Positions 28,834 through 37,760 of a stretch of 64,000 bases of DNA are shown one piece after another. Source of the DNA: Alphaproteobacteria bacterium 46_93_T64 (GTDB taxonomy: Bacteria > Pseudomonadota > Alphaproteobacteria > Sneathiellales > Sneathiellaceae); assembly GCA_002163135.1 (NCBI GenBank), contig MAAN01000006.1, positions 1 through 64,000 of the forward strand, read 5' to 3'. The stretch's first letter is position 1; every line of letters starts with the position of its first letter. Under the pieces are notes generated by a model that saw nothing but the letters and a program-made list of their open reading frames with translations, was not told the DNA's origin and searched no databases. Position numbers and translations under genes: made by a program.

Positions 28834-29451
28834 GTGACACGTACGACGGGATCAAGGGGGGACAGAACCTTGAAAGCGCTGCAGTCTGCAGGACTGGAGA
28901 GGCTTTATAAACACGGTTTTGCCGGAATGACATTGCGCGAACTTGCCGCGGATGTCGGTATTCAGGCAGGCTCATTATATAATCATTTTACCAATAAACA
29001 GGATTTCTTGTTTTGTTTGATGCATCAGGTCATGACGGATCTGATTGATGTTTCAAAGGCAAAACTGGAAAATACTAAAAATCCAAGACAGGCTTTGCTC
29101 GCCTTTGTCGAATGCCACGTCATTTTTCATAGCGAATATAGAAAAGAAGTGCAGGTCAGTACGACAGAACTTCGTAGTTTGACGCGTGATAATTATGCCA
29201 AAATAGTTGCCATGCGAGACGAATATGAAGGACAGCTTCTAAATATACTCGATCAAGGATGTTTAGGCGAATATTGGACCCATAATGATCCAAAAATCGT
29301 TACAAAACTAATATTGGGGATGATGACGAGTGTCGGTATCTGGTATCGCGATGATGGACCCGTTGACCTAAACGGAATAGTGAAGATTTATCAAGATATG
29401 ATTGAAAACTTACTTTTAAACGAAATTGAGGTGTCTCAACTTCACGCATAG
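28834..29451 (+). CDS. TetR/AcrR-family transcription regulator
   Basis: 205 residues from the GTG at 28834, which follows a GGGGGGA site. N-terminal helix-turn-helix TLRELAADVGIQAGSLYNHFTNKQDFL is typical TetR; the C-terminal ligand domain has LRSLTRDNYAKIVAMRDEYE as in regulators of fatty-acid/acyl-CoA genes. By position it probably represses the MaoC-SDR pair in response to an acyl-CoA (inference). Confidence 0.88.
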   Translation: MTRTTGSRGDRTLKALQSAGLERLYKHGFAGMTLRELAADVGIQAGSLYNHFTNKQDFLFCLMHQVMTDLIDVSKAKLENTKNPRQALLAFVECHVIFHSEYRKEVQVSTTELRSLTRDNYAKIVAMRDEYEGQLLNILDQGCLGEYWTHNDPKIVTKLILGMMTSVGIWYRDDGPVDLNGIVKIYQDMIENLLLNEIEVSQLHA

Positions 29452-29516
29452 TAATATTTTATTAAATCTGACAGTATATTTTCAACTTTTGTACTAATTC
29501 AATTCGTGTGTCGGGT

Positions 29517-31718
29517 ATGCTAGAAGAACGTTTATTAGAAGCACAGTCAAAAGTAAAAAAACGAATACAAGAACTAATACTTCCCCTATTAGTTTTTATT
29601 GTTGGCGCGTTTGGCGTTCTATTTTTCGGGATTTGGCAAAGTGTTACCGAACTTGACAAAAGTGAAGTTAAGACTTCTGAAACTCTCTTTGGTGCACTTA
29701 TTAAGGATCAAGGTGAGCAACTAAGAGGCTTGGTGGTTGATTTCGGTTTCTGGGACGCTGCTGTAACTAATCTTGTCGTTAATGTAGACCTTAACTGGGC
29801 TGCACTTAATGTGGGCGCGTATCTCCACGACGCATACGAACTATCTGGAACATATGTGGTTGATGATGAAGATCGCACTATTTATGCCGCGGAAAATTCG
29901 GAAGATGTAAATGTTGATCTAATCGTGAAATTTCCCGGCATCAAGAAAATGCTGGAAACTACGCGTTTGAAGTTTAACAAGGAATATGTTCAAGGGGCTG
30001 TTTTTGATCTTCGACGGGGATCCGACGGTGGCATATATATTGTATCAGCTGCCGTAATAACTCCCGATTTTTCGGAAATGGAAAAGGGCTCTTCAGAACA
30101 GATCATTCTAAAACGATATATCCTGTTATTGGCAAAACCCGTTGACCAAAACTATTTGAATTCAATATCTGAACGCTACACTTTTCCCAAAATTAAATTG
30201 TTAGCAGGAAAACCTGAATTTATACCGGAGACTTCCTACTGGGAATTTCTCGCTGATGATGGTGCAAGTGTCGGATGGGCATCTTGGCAGATCGAACTAC
30301 ATGGCGCGGATTTGCTTCGTGATACATTAAAAAATATATCGATAGGTATCATAGCGCTGCTGATACTCACCGCCTACATCACGTATCGAGGAATGGGACT
30401 AACCACCATTGTCAATCAAGGGATCTCTGATTTCGGTGAAACTAAAAGAATAACACAGGATTATGAACGTGCGATTTCTGAATTAGGGCATGGGCGTTCT
30501 TTATATGAATTGTCTGTAACGGAAGCTTTTAAAAAAATAGCTGTTAACGCTGCTGAAACATTGAGAGTCGATCAAGTAAGTTTGTGGCGCTTTGACGAAG
30601 ACGAAAGCTTGTTAACCAATGTCTGCTGCTATGAACTAGCTACCGGCGATATCAAATCTGAAATAAAAATTTCGACAAACGATTTCCCCTCACTGATTGA
30701 TGATACCGGAAAGGCGCGGACCTTTTGCGTGTCTAATGTATGGAATGCGGCCCCAATCAAAAAGTTTGGAGAGATTTGCTTTGAGACTCGTGATCCGGTT
30801 TCGATGCTTGGAATTCCTATTGTTAGGCATCGTAAATTAATGGGGCTGGTTTATTTTGCTGTAATGGATCCCAGTTTTGATTGGTCAGAGGAGCGGCAGC
30901 GCTTTGCAAATTCCATAGCGGATTTTGTATCGTTGATCTTTGAAGTTCAAACTCAAAAGAAGGTCGAAACAGAACTTCGGAATGCAAAAAATAAAGCTGA
31001 AGAAGCGAATATCGCAAAAAGTGATTTTCTTGCAAATATGAGTCATGAACTCCGGACGCCGTTAAATGCCATTATTGGCTTTTCCGATCTGATCAGACAG
31101 GAAATATACGGCAAGCTGGGATCTGATCATTATCAAGAATATATAGACGACATTAATATAAGCGGAAAGCATTTGCTTAGCCTGATTAATGAAATTCTCG
31201 ATGTGTCGAAAACTGAGTCTGGAACTTATGTCATTCATCCGGAAGATGTTGATATAGCCGGCGAAATGGCAAACGCAGAAAGGCTGCTTAAAGGAAGGTT
31301 TGGAACGCGAAAATTTACCATCGATGTAAATATGCAAGATGGTGTTGATACGATATCAGTGGATGCAAAAAGTTTCCGTCAGATTATTTTGAATATTTTG
31401 ACCAATGCGATAAAGTTTTGCGACGCGGAAAGCCATATAATGGTATCTGTAACTCGTGAATTAGGTGGTATTGACCTTTCTTTCCAAGACAACGGAATTG
31501 GCATTCCCGAAGACAAGCTTTCCGAAGTCTTTAAACCCTTTTTCCAAATTGAAGGTGCACTAAGCAAGAGGTTCGAAGGAACCGGTCTCGGATTATCGAT
31601 TACACGTGCTTTGGTTGAGCTACATAATGGTACTATTTCAGTTGAAAGCAATGTGGGCGCAGGTACAACAATTAGAATAAATTTGCCCGTTGAACAGTCA
31701 AAATCATCCGCCGCTTGA
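29517..31718 (+). CDS. Membrane sensor histidine kinase with CHASE4-like sensor and GAF domain
   Basis: About 733 residues. Two membrane helices (ILPLLVFIVGAFGVLFFGIW near residue 20 and NISIGIIALLILTAYITYRG near 275) flank a periplasmic sensor with the CHASE4-like feature LVVDFGFWDAAVTNL. A GAF domain follows (~330-480; LRVDQVSLWRFDEDESLL, VSMLGIPIVRHRKLMGLVYF), then a linker helix, HisKA (SDFLANMSHELRTPLNAIIGFS) and HATPase_c (ILTNAIKFC, DNGIGIP, FEGTGLGLSI). No receiver or Hpt domain and no adjacent response regulator, so it is an orphan kinase. The start (ATG 29517 or GTG 29508) is uncertain. Confidence 0.88.
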   Translation: MLEERLLEAQSKVKKRIQELILPLLVFIVGAFGVLFFGIWQSVTELDKSEVKTSETLFGALIKDQGEQLRGLVVDFGFWDAAVTNLVVNVDLNWAALNVGAYLHDAYELSGTYVVDDEDRTIYAAENSEDVNVDLIVKFPGIKKMLETTRLKFNKEYVQGAVFDLRRGSDGGIYIVSAAVITPDFSEMEKGSSEQIILKRYILLLAKPVDQNYLNSISERYTFPKIKLLAGKPEFIPETSYWEFLADDGASVGWASWQIELHGADLLRDTLKNISIGIIALLILTAYITYRGMGLTTIVNQGISDFGETKRITQDYERAISELGHGRSLYELSVTEAFKKIAVNAAETLRVDQVSLWRFDEDESLLTNVCCYELATGDIKSEIKISTNDFPSLIDDTGKARTFCVSNVWNAAPIKKFGEICFETRDPVSMLGIPIVRHRKLMGLVYFAVMDPSFDWSEERQRFANSIADFVSLIFEVQTQKKVETELRNAKNKAEEANIAKSDFLANMSHELRTPLNAIIGFSDLIRQEIYGKLGSDHYQEYIDDINISGKHLLSLINEILDVSKTESGTYVIHPEDVDIAGEMANAERLLKGRFGTRKFTIDVNMQDGVDTISVDAKSFRQIILNILTNAIKFCDAESHIMVSVTRELGGIDLSFQDNGIGIPEDKLSEVFKPFFQIEGALSKRFEGTGLGLSITRALVELHNGTISVESNVGAGTTIRINLPVEQSKSSAA

Positions 31719-31992
31719 AACATCGAGTCACATTTCAATTCCTTTGTTCTGCCCAAACGCAGAAAATATATGTGTGGAGAGTTGTTGAATTTTCGGTGTA
31801 TTTAGCATGATTTTTTGAGGAAAACTTAATTTTTTTGCCTAAAATTCGGACGTTTATGTTGATTTGAAGCAAATATTCCCGATTTTTTCCATAAAAACAC
31901 AACTAATCGACTGACGTGGGCTTGAGCTTTTTAAATAAACAGCTAATGTGTTGAAAATTGTTAAGCGTACACGATCAGACAGGTAGAGCAGC
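31719..31992. other. Intergenic region upstream of the glutamine-synthetase-like gene
   Basis: About 275 AT-rich bases. A small hairpin (TTCTGC 31747-31752 / GCAGAA 31759-31764) lies after the kinase gene. A weak sigma70-like pair, TTGAGC (31922) and TAATGT (31944) with a 16-base spacer, could start the downstream gene. T-runs near 31811 and 31833 are notable but not part of a hairpin I can see. Confidence 0.3.
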
Positions 31993-33360
31993 ATGGAAGC
32001 AAGAGACGTAAAAACTATCGAAGATGCGAAAGCAATCGTCGAAGAACGAGGCCTTGATTATGTGAAGGTCGGCATCTTTGATGTAGATGGTATTATGCGA
32101 GGGAAATACCTAAATAAATCCAAGTTTTTTAGTATTCTGGATAAAGGATTTGGCTTTTGTGATGTTGTCTTGGGATGGGATGTGGATGACAAGCTATATG
32201 ACAAAGAAAGCTATACCGGATGGAAATCGGGTTACCCTGATGCGCAAGTTGTTCCTGTAATAGATAGTTGCCGCGATCTTCCCATGGAAGATAACATGTT
32301 GCTGTTCCTTCTGGAATTTGCTGACCGAGCTGAGGGGGTGTGCCCACGGGGAGTTTTACGCCGAGTACTCGCAAAAGCCGCTGATATGGGATACACAGCA
32401 ACCGCAGCTTGCGAGTATGAATTTTTCGTCTTTAAAGAAACACCAAAATCTGTCCGTGAGAAGAACTATAAAGATCTTGAAACTCTAACGCCGGGTAATT
32501 TCGGATATTCCATGTTGCGGGCGTCTGTTGAGTCAGAATTTTACGAACAGCTCCTTGAGTTGTGTACGCGAATGGATATGCCGATTGAGGGTTTGCATAC
32601 GGAGACAGGCCCAGGTGTTCTTGAAGCCGCGCTCGAATATGACGAAGCCCTTGCAGCAGCCGATAAGGGTGCTTTATTCAAGACATTTACTAAGGTATTG
32701 GCACAGAAGAATGAGCTGATGGCCACGTTTATGGCTAAATGGTCGCCGGACTATCCGGGGCAAAGCGGCCATATTCACCTATCCCTTGCCAACAAAGAAG
32801 GCGGCAGCGTCTTTCATGACCCAGGTAAGCCAGACAACATGAGTGATGCTATGCGCCATTTTATTGGCGGTCAGCAGGCTCTTATGCCACAGGTTCTTGC
32901 AATGGTCTCTCCGACAATCAATAGCTATACCCGTCTAATACCAGGCTTTTGGGCGCCAACCGACGCCAGTTGGGGAATGGATAACCGGACTTGTGCTTTG
33001 CGGGCAATTCCGGGCGACCCTAATTCGCAACGCGTCGAATATAGGATTTCTGCGGCTGATATGAACCCGTATATTGCTATCGCTGCGGCACTTGGGTCTG
33101 GTCTTTGGGGTATTGAAAATAAAATAGAACCAACTGATGGTATTGTTGGAAGTGCTTATGAAGTCGAATTCCCGGAACATCTTGCTTTGCCAAGAACACT
33201 CGGAGATGCAGCAGAGGCTTTAAGAAAATCTGAAGCTGCACGCGAATTGTTCGGTGACGCTTTCGTTGATCATTATGCAATAACCCGTGATTGGGAAGAG
33301 CGTGAATTCCGCCGTGCAATTACTGACTGGGAAATGCAACGCTATTTCGAAATTATTTGA
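31993..33360 (+). CDS. Glutamine-synthetase-family ligase (probable gamma-glutamyl-amine/amino-alcohol synthetase)
   Basis: 455 residues of the GlnA fold, but with the features of GS-like enzymes that ligate glutamate to amines (PuuA, IpuC, GlnA4 types) rather than housekeeping GS. N-terminal beta-grasp: VKVGIFDVDGIMRGKYLNKSKF. Catalytic part: AACEYEFFVFKETP (metal Glu residues), LHTETGPGVLEAALEYD in place of the usual GS H-x-E-V-A-x-x-Q loop, GQSGHIHLSL, SYTRLIPGFWAPTDASWG and RVEYRISAADMNPYIAIAAAL. No Tyr adenylylation loop is recognised. It stands first in a run with a glutamine-amidotransferase-like hydrolase, an aldehyde dehydrogenase and an alcohol dehydrogenase, the set needed for a gamma-glutamylation pathway (inference). 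Confidence 0.85.
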   Translation: MEARDVKTIEDAKAIVEERGLDYVKVGIFDVDGIMRGKYLNKSKFFSILDKGFGFCDVVLGWDVDDKLYDKESYTGWKSGYPDAQVVPVIDSCRDLPMEDNMLLFLLEFADRAEGVCPRGVLRRVLAKAADMGYTATAACEYEFFVFKETPKSVREKNYKDLETLTPGNFGYSMLRASVESEFYEQLLELCTRMDMPIEGLHTETGPGVLEAALEYDEALAAADKGALFKTFTKVLAQKNELMATFMAKWSPDYPGQSGHIHLSLANKEGGSVFHDPGKPDNMSDAMRHFIGGQQALMPQVLAMVSPTINSYTRLIPGFWAPTDASWGMDNRTCALRAIPGDPNSQRVEYRISAADMNPYIAIAAALGSGLWGIENKIEPTDGIVGSAYEVEFPEHLALPRTLGDAAEALRKSEAARELFGDAFVDHYAITRDWEEREFRRAITDWEMQRYFEII

Positions 33361-33388
33361 GTGAACCTCAATTTATCAGGAGGGAGAA

Positions 33389-34852
33389 GTGTTTTTCTCC
33401 GTTGATCGTGGGTTAAAAACGAGCATTCAGGAACAGCTGCGTACAAAAATTGTCGCAGCCATTCTTGAGGGTCAGTTAATGCCCAGTTCACTTCTTCCCT
33501 CGACCCGGGAACTAGCTCGAAAATTGAATATCTCTCGAACCACGGTTGTAAGTGTTTACGAGAAATTGGTCGAAGATGGATTTCTTATCTCGAAAGACCG
33601 TTCGGGTTTTTGTGTAAGCCCGAATGCAAAACCATTGGCCTTTACTGTGCCGAAAACCGTACCAAAATCTCATAATGAGGCACTTGCTGATGCGCCTAGT
33701 TGGCACCAGCGTTATAAGCTGAACCCAAGTCTGCAGCGCAATATTAGTAAGCCAACAGATTGGCAGAATTATCGATATCCATTTGTTTATGGTCAGCCGG
33801 ATCCCACCCTTTTTCCACTGGCGGCCTGGCGGGAATGTTCGCGTCAAGCGATGAGTGAACTTGCGATGCGTGACTGGTCCGGCGACGCTATCGCAGAAGA
33901 CGACCCCTATCTAATTCAGGAAATAAGATCCAAACTACTCCCGCGCAGAGGCATATTTGCCAAAGACGAAGAGATTTTAATTACAGCGGGGGCGCAAAAT
34001 GGGCTTTTTCTTATTGCGTCTTTGCTAATGAATAAGGGGGTTACTGTTGGGGTGGAAGAGCCCGGATACCCTGATGCTCGAAATATTTTTTCCATTCACG
34101 GCGCAAAAATACATCCTCTTGAGATTGATACGGAGGGGGCCCAAACGCCTGCTGAAAATATCCACTGCGATTATCTTTTCCTGACGCCAAGTCATCAGTC
34201 TCCAACAACCATTACAATGTCAGTAAAGCGCCGTGAAGAATTTTTTGAGAATGCCACGCGCGAAGACAGCATCATCATTGAAGATGATTTTGAAAGTGAT
34301 ACAAATTATCTTGGCTCACCAGTCTCTGCAATGAAAGCGGATGATGAAAACGGGCGGGTTATCTATGTGGGAAGTTTATCCAAATCGATGTTCCCCGGCT
34401 TAAGGCTTGGATATATTGTTGGTAGTTCGGATCTCATAAAGGAGTTGAGGGCACTTCGCAGATTGGTTCTGCGTCATGTTCCAAACAATAATCAACGCAC
34501 GACCTCACTCTTCATTTCTCAAGGTTTTCATGACACTTATGTTAGGAAGCTGAACCGGGTTTATCAGGAACGTTGGCAAGTGATGCAAGAGAGCATTGAT
34601 CAGTATTTGCCGGGGATGAGCGAGAGCCCTAAATTTGGTGGAACAAGTTTTTGGATGGCTGGAGGGTTGGGCGTTGATTCTGGGGAATTAGCAGAGCAGG
34701 CCTTGCAGCAAAGTGTGGTTATAGAGCCGGGACTTCCTCATTTCCAAAATCTTAATAATAAAGAACACTTTTTTAGATTGGGTTTTTCCTCAATCCCCAC
34801 TGAACGAATTGCAGATGGCGTGCGACTTTTGTCGCTGATTTTGAAAAAATGA
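33389..34852 (+). CDS. MocR-type PLP-dependent transcription regulator
   Basis: 487 residues. N-terminal GntR winged helix (residues ~10-75: LPSTRELARKLNISRTTVVSVYEKLVEDGFL) joined to a class I aminotransferase-like domain with the PLP Lys in VGSLSKSMFPGLRLGY and VGVEEPGYPDARNIF. MocR proteins (GabR, TauR, PdxR, EnuR) regulate use of amino compounds that react with PLP or their products. Start GTG 33389 follows a strong AGGAGGGAG site. It sits 28 bases after the GS-like gene and likely controls this cluster. Confidence 0.92.
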   Translation: MFFSVDRGLKTSIQEQLRTKIVAAILEGQLMPSSLLPSTRELARKLNISRTTVVSVYEKLVEDGFLISKDRSGFCVSPNAKPLAFTVPKTVPKSHNEALADAPSWHQRYKLNPSLQRNISKPTDWQNYRYPFVYGQPDPTLFPLAAWRECSRQAMSELAMRDWSGDAIAEDDPYLIQEIRSKLLPRRGIFAKDEEILITAGAQNGLFLIASLLMNKGVTVGVEEPGYPDARNIFSIHGAKIHPLEIDTEGAQTPAENIHCDYLFLTPSHQSPTTITMSVKRREEFFENATREDSIIIEDDFESDTNYLGSPVSAMKADDENGRVIYVGSLSKSMFPGLRLGYIVGSSDLIKELRALRRLVLRHVPNNNQRTTSLFISQGFHDTYVRKLNRVYQERWQVMQESIDQYLPGMSESPKFGGTSFWMAGGLGVDSGELAEQALQQSVVIEPGLPHFQNLNNKEHFFRLGFSSIPTERIADGVRLLSLILKK

Positions 34853-34979
34853 TTATTCTGGTCTTATTCAATTTTAACAATTGGACCTAACGAGTCAACT
34901 GTCGTTCCTCTACCAAAGATACCAGATAATCTTGCAGCATTGCGCGCAGGTTGAAATACTCAAATCATGAGGTGCGTTT

Positions 34980-35834
34980 ATGGGATATAGTACAATTGAA
35001 GTTGAAAGAATGGGTGCGTCTTTAGGGGCATATGTTCATGGTGTGGATTTTTCAAAGAAACTTTCGGATGAACAATTTCAAGATGTCCATGACGCTTTAG
35101 TAGACAATTCTGTAATTTTCTTTCGCGATCAAGATTTATCGCGTGAAGGTCAAATGGAAATTGGACACCGATTTGGAACTCCTGAAATACACCCCATTGT
35201 CGCTGGTTCCAATGACCACCCAGAACTGATCGAAGTGCTGAAGCCGGCTGGTGAAGGGGCGTCATTTGGTACAGGATGGCACACAGATAATACTTTTTTT
35301 GAAAAACCAACCATGATTACAATGCTTTATGGTATTGAAACACCGCCAGTTGGGGGTGATACCATGTGGGCGAGCATGGAAAAAGCCTATGATCATCTCT
35401 CCGATGGTATGAAAGAAATGCTTGCGGATATGGTTGTTGTTCATTCAGCAAAAGTAGCTTTTGATCCACGCACTACTGCAGATAAGTATGAAGGGAAACA
35501 TTCTCTCAAGTATACATATTCTGATGTGGTGAATGAAGAAGTTGAGCATCCACTTATTAGAACACACGATGTTTCTGGTCGGAAAAGTATTTTCGTGAAC
35601 CCGATGTTCAGCATTCGCATCAAGGGAATGACTGAAAAGGAGAGCGCGCCAATCCTTCAGTATTTATATGATTTCTCAACGCAGCCAGAGTTCGTTTGCC
35701 GTTTCCGTTGGCAAGATAAATCAATAGCTATGTGGGATAACCGCTGCACGCAGCATTTTGCCATGAACGATTATGTTGAATATAAGCGTTTGATGCGCAG
35801 GATTACAATCGGCGGCGATAAACGCCCAGTATAA
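34980..35834 (+). CDS. TauD/TfdA-family 2-oxoglutarate, Fe(II)-dependent dioxygenase
   Basis: 284 residues, the length of taurine dioxygenase. The iron triad is intact: His101-x-Asp103 in GTGWHTDNTF and His259 in RCTQHFAMNDY, with the 2-oxoglutarate Arg in LMRRITIGG. The N terminus (LGAYVHGVDFSKKLSDEQF) is the usual TauD start. Substrates of the family include sulfonates, phenoxy-acids and phosphonates; no sulfonate transporter is adjacent. Followed 35 bases on by the amidotransferase-like hydrolase. Its role in the cluster (hydroxylating an amine, sulfonate or aminophosphonate) is unknown. Confidence 0.88.
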   Translation: MGYSTIEVERMGASLGAYVHGVDFSKKLSDEQFQDVHDALVDNSVIFFRDQDLSREGQMEIGHRFGTPEIHPIVAGSNDHPELIEVLKPAGEGASFGTGWHTDNTFFEKPTMITMLYGIETPPVGGDTMWASMEKAYDHLSDGMKEMLADMVVVHSAKVAFDPRTTADKYEGKHSLKYTYSDVVNEEVEHPLIRTHDVSGRKSIFVNPMFSIRIKGMTEKESAPILQYLYDFSTQPEFVCRFRWQDKSIAMWDNRCTQHFAMNDYVEYKRLMRRITIGGDKRPV

Positions 35835-35869
35835 TCAGCCTGTAGCTTTTTTAAGACGGAATACTCTTT

Positions 35870-36727
35870 ATGGTGAACAACACAATTCGCTTTCTCATTC
35901 TCGATGGATATCCCAAAATTCATCGAGCGCCTTTGGTTGATAATGGCGGAACACTTGCGGGCGAGCTCTATGCACAACGACTTAAAGACTGTGCGCCGGG
36001 ATGCGAGACACATGTTTTGTTTCCCGCCGATGCAGACTGTGCTTTGCCGCAAGGAGAAAGCCTTGAACAGTATGACGGAATTGTCTGGACGGGATCTAGT
36101 CTGACTATTCATGACGAAACCGATGTGCAGGTAGTCCGTCAAATTCGCTTTGCTCAAGCTGCTTTCGAAGCAGGGGTACCTATGTTTGGAAGTTGCTGGG
36201 CGGCTCAGATGGCTGTAACAGCGGCAGGCGGAAGATGTGCCCCCAATCCTCGAGGACGTGAGTTTGGATTGGCCCGTAAAATCGAATTAACGCCAGCCGG
36301 ACGCGGACATCCACTTTACGCAGGGAAACGATCTGTTTTCGATGGATATACTAGTCATCAAGACGAGATAACGCATTTGCCGACAGGCGCTGTGGCTCTT
36401 GCCGGAAACGAGTTTACTTCCGTGCAGGCCGTTGATGTCACGTATAAAAAAGGTAGCTTCTGGGCATTGCAGTATCATCCTGAATACGATCTGCATGAGA
36501 TTGCCAGTCTTTGCCGTTGGCGTCGTGATGCTTTAACAGTGCAAGGAAATTTTGCAACTATTAGGGAAGCAGATCAATACATCGAGAAGCTGGAAGTACT
36601 TCATGAGGAGCCTAGCCGTTCCGACTTAAGATGGCAGCTTGGTGTGGACGATGACGTTCTCAACAGCGATGTCAAAATGTTGGAAATTCGAAACTGGATA
36701 GCAGCTAAAGTGCTTTTTCAGGGCTAA
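35870..36727 (+). CDS. Class I glutamine-amidotransferase-like hydrolase (candidate gamma-glutamyl hydrolase)
   Basis: 285 residues. The catalytic Cys109 lies in MFGSCWAAQMA and the His203/Glu205 pair in LQYHPEYD, so the GATase1 triad is complete. No synthetase domain is attached and no partner is adjacent, which fits a stand-alone hydrolase of the PuuD/IpuF type that removes gamma-glutamate, rather than GMP synthase. The C-terminal ~80 residues (after the His) form an extra charged region. Paired with the TauD-like gene in one transcript; the companion GS-like ligase is 2.5 kb upstream. Confidence 0.8.
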   Translation: MVNNTIRFLILDGYPKIHRAPLVDNGGTLAGELYAQRLKDCAPGCETHVLFPADADCALPQGESLEQYDGIVWTGSSLTIHDETDVQVVRQIRFAQAAFEAGVPMFGSCWAAQMAVTAAGGRCAPNPRGREFGLARKIELTPAGRGHPLYAGKRSVFDGYTSHQDEITHLPTGAVALAGNEFTSVQAVDVTYKKGSFWALQYHPEYDLHEIASLCRWRRDALTVQGNFATIREADQYIEKLEVLHEEPSRSDLRWQLGVDDDVLNSDVKMLEIRNWIAAKVLFQG

Positions 36728-36742
36728 TATCGGTCTAATTTT

Positions 36743-37501
36743 TTAGAGCGCAACTTTGATCTTATTCGCACCAATTTGATCGACGATATCATCCGGCGGC
36801 ATCTGATCTGTGATAAGTAGGTCGATATCCTTAAGCGCGCATACATTGATCACTCCAGGTTTGTCAAATTTGGTGTGATCTACCGCTACAATTAGTTGTT
36901 CCGTTTGCGGGATGATCGCGCGTTTAAATTCGGCTTCTGGCAAATCAAAATCTAGACACCCTTGTTTGCCATGAATAGATCCCATTGAAATAACAGCTTT
37001 TTGTGTTGTGAATTGACGTGCAAATTCTACAGCTGCGGGGCCATATGATGCACTATCGTCAGATCGGATTTCACCGCCAGCCATAAAAACGCGATTGTGA
37101 TTACGAGAGCATAACTCCCGGGCTACCTCGGTCGAATTTGTAACAACTGTAAGATTTCTGTAGGCAATGAGTTCTTTGGCAAAGTAACAGGACGTACTGC
37201 CATTATCTATGAGCAGGGTTTCGCCGTCTTTAACAAGGCTTGCAATAAGCCGTGCAATTTTTTGCTTTTCTTCGCGTTGCTCTTGCAAGCGGCTGAGAAA
37301 TGGCGGTTCCAAGGAATTGTGAGGTAGCATAACGCCGCCATGAATTTTTTCGACCGCACCTGTTGCCGCCAAATGTCGAATGTCGCGCCGAATGGTTTCA
37401 TCAGAAACGTCCAAATGTTCAGCGAGTTCGATAACACTGCATGAGTTTCGGATTTGCAGCACTTTCATGATTTCGAGCTGTCTTTTTGATTGTTTGATCA
37501 T
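36743..37501 (-). CDS. DeoR-family transcription regulator
   Basis: 252 residues from ATG 37501 (a start at 37546 would add 15 residues beyond the family norm). N-terminal helix-turn-helix with the DeoR signature (VIELAEHLDVSDETIRRDIRHLAATG ... KIHGGVML) and a C-terminal sugar-isomerase-like sensor domain with IDNGSTSCYFAKEL, VVTNSTEVAREL and GSIHGKQGCLDFDLPEAEFKRAI. DeoR proteins usually sense phosphorylated metabolites. Divergent from the aldehyde dehydrogenase gene 260 bases away, which it likely controls. Confidence 0.9.
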   Translation of the reverse strand: MIKQSKRQLEIMKVLQIRNSCSVIELAEHLDVSDETIRRDIRHLAATGAVEKIHGGVMLPHNSLEPPFLSRLQEQREEKQKIARLIASLVKDGETLLIDNGSTSCYFAKELIAYRNLTVVTNSTEVARELCSRNHNRVFMAGGEIRSDDSASYGPAAVEFARQFTTQKAVISMGSIHGKQGCLDFDLPEAEFKRAIIPQTEQLIVAVDHTKFDKPGVINVCALKDIDLLITDQMPPDDIVDQIGANKIKVAL

Positions 37502-37760
37502 GAAATTTCGACTCACAATTAGATTTACGGTAATTGGACTTAACATGAAATGATGGAATTCAAAATAAAAATGTGGAAATCCAACTTATTTATGACATTT
37601 TTGTTGAATATCTGACGGTATTAAGTGAAAGCTGATGAGGTGTACTAGCGAATGTGAAAAAAATGGTTGAGGTATAGAGGCGAAAATGACTAAATAGCTT
37701 CAAATTACGAGATGACTGGTCACTTGTAATATAACCATCCTGTTTAAGTGGATTTTATAT

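Noticed and set aside
31993-33360. Housekeeping glutamine synthetase glnA
   Set aside because: No adjacent glnB or ntrBC genes, no recognised adenylylation loop, altered active-site loop (LHTETGPG) and a catabolic context.
35870-36727. GMP synthase or other biosynthetic amidotransferase subunit
   Set aside because: The protein has only the GATase1 domain, no synthetase partner is encoded nearby, and the neighbours are catabolic.
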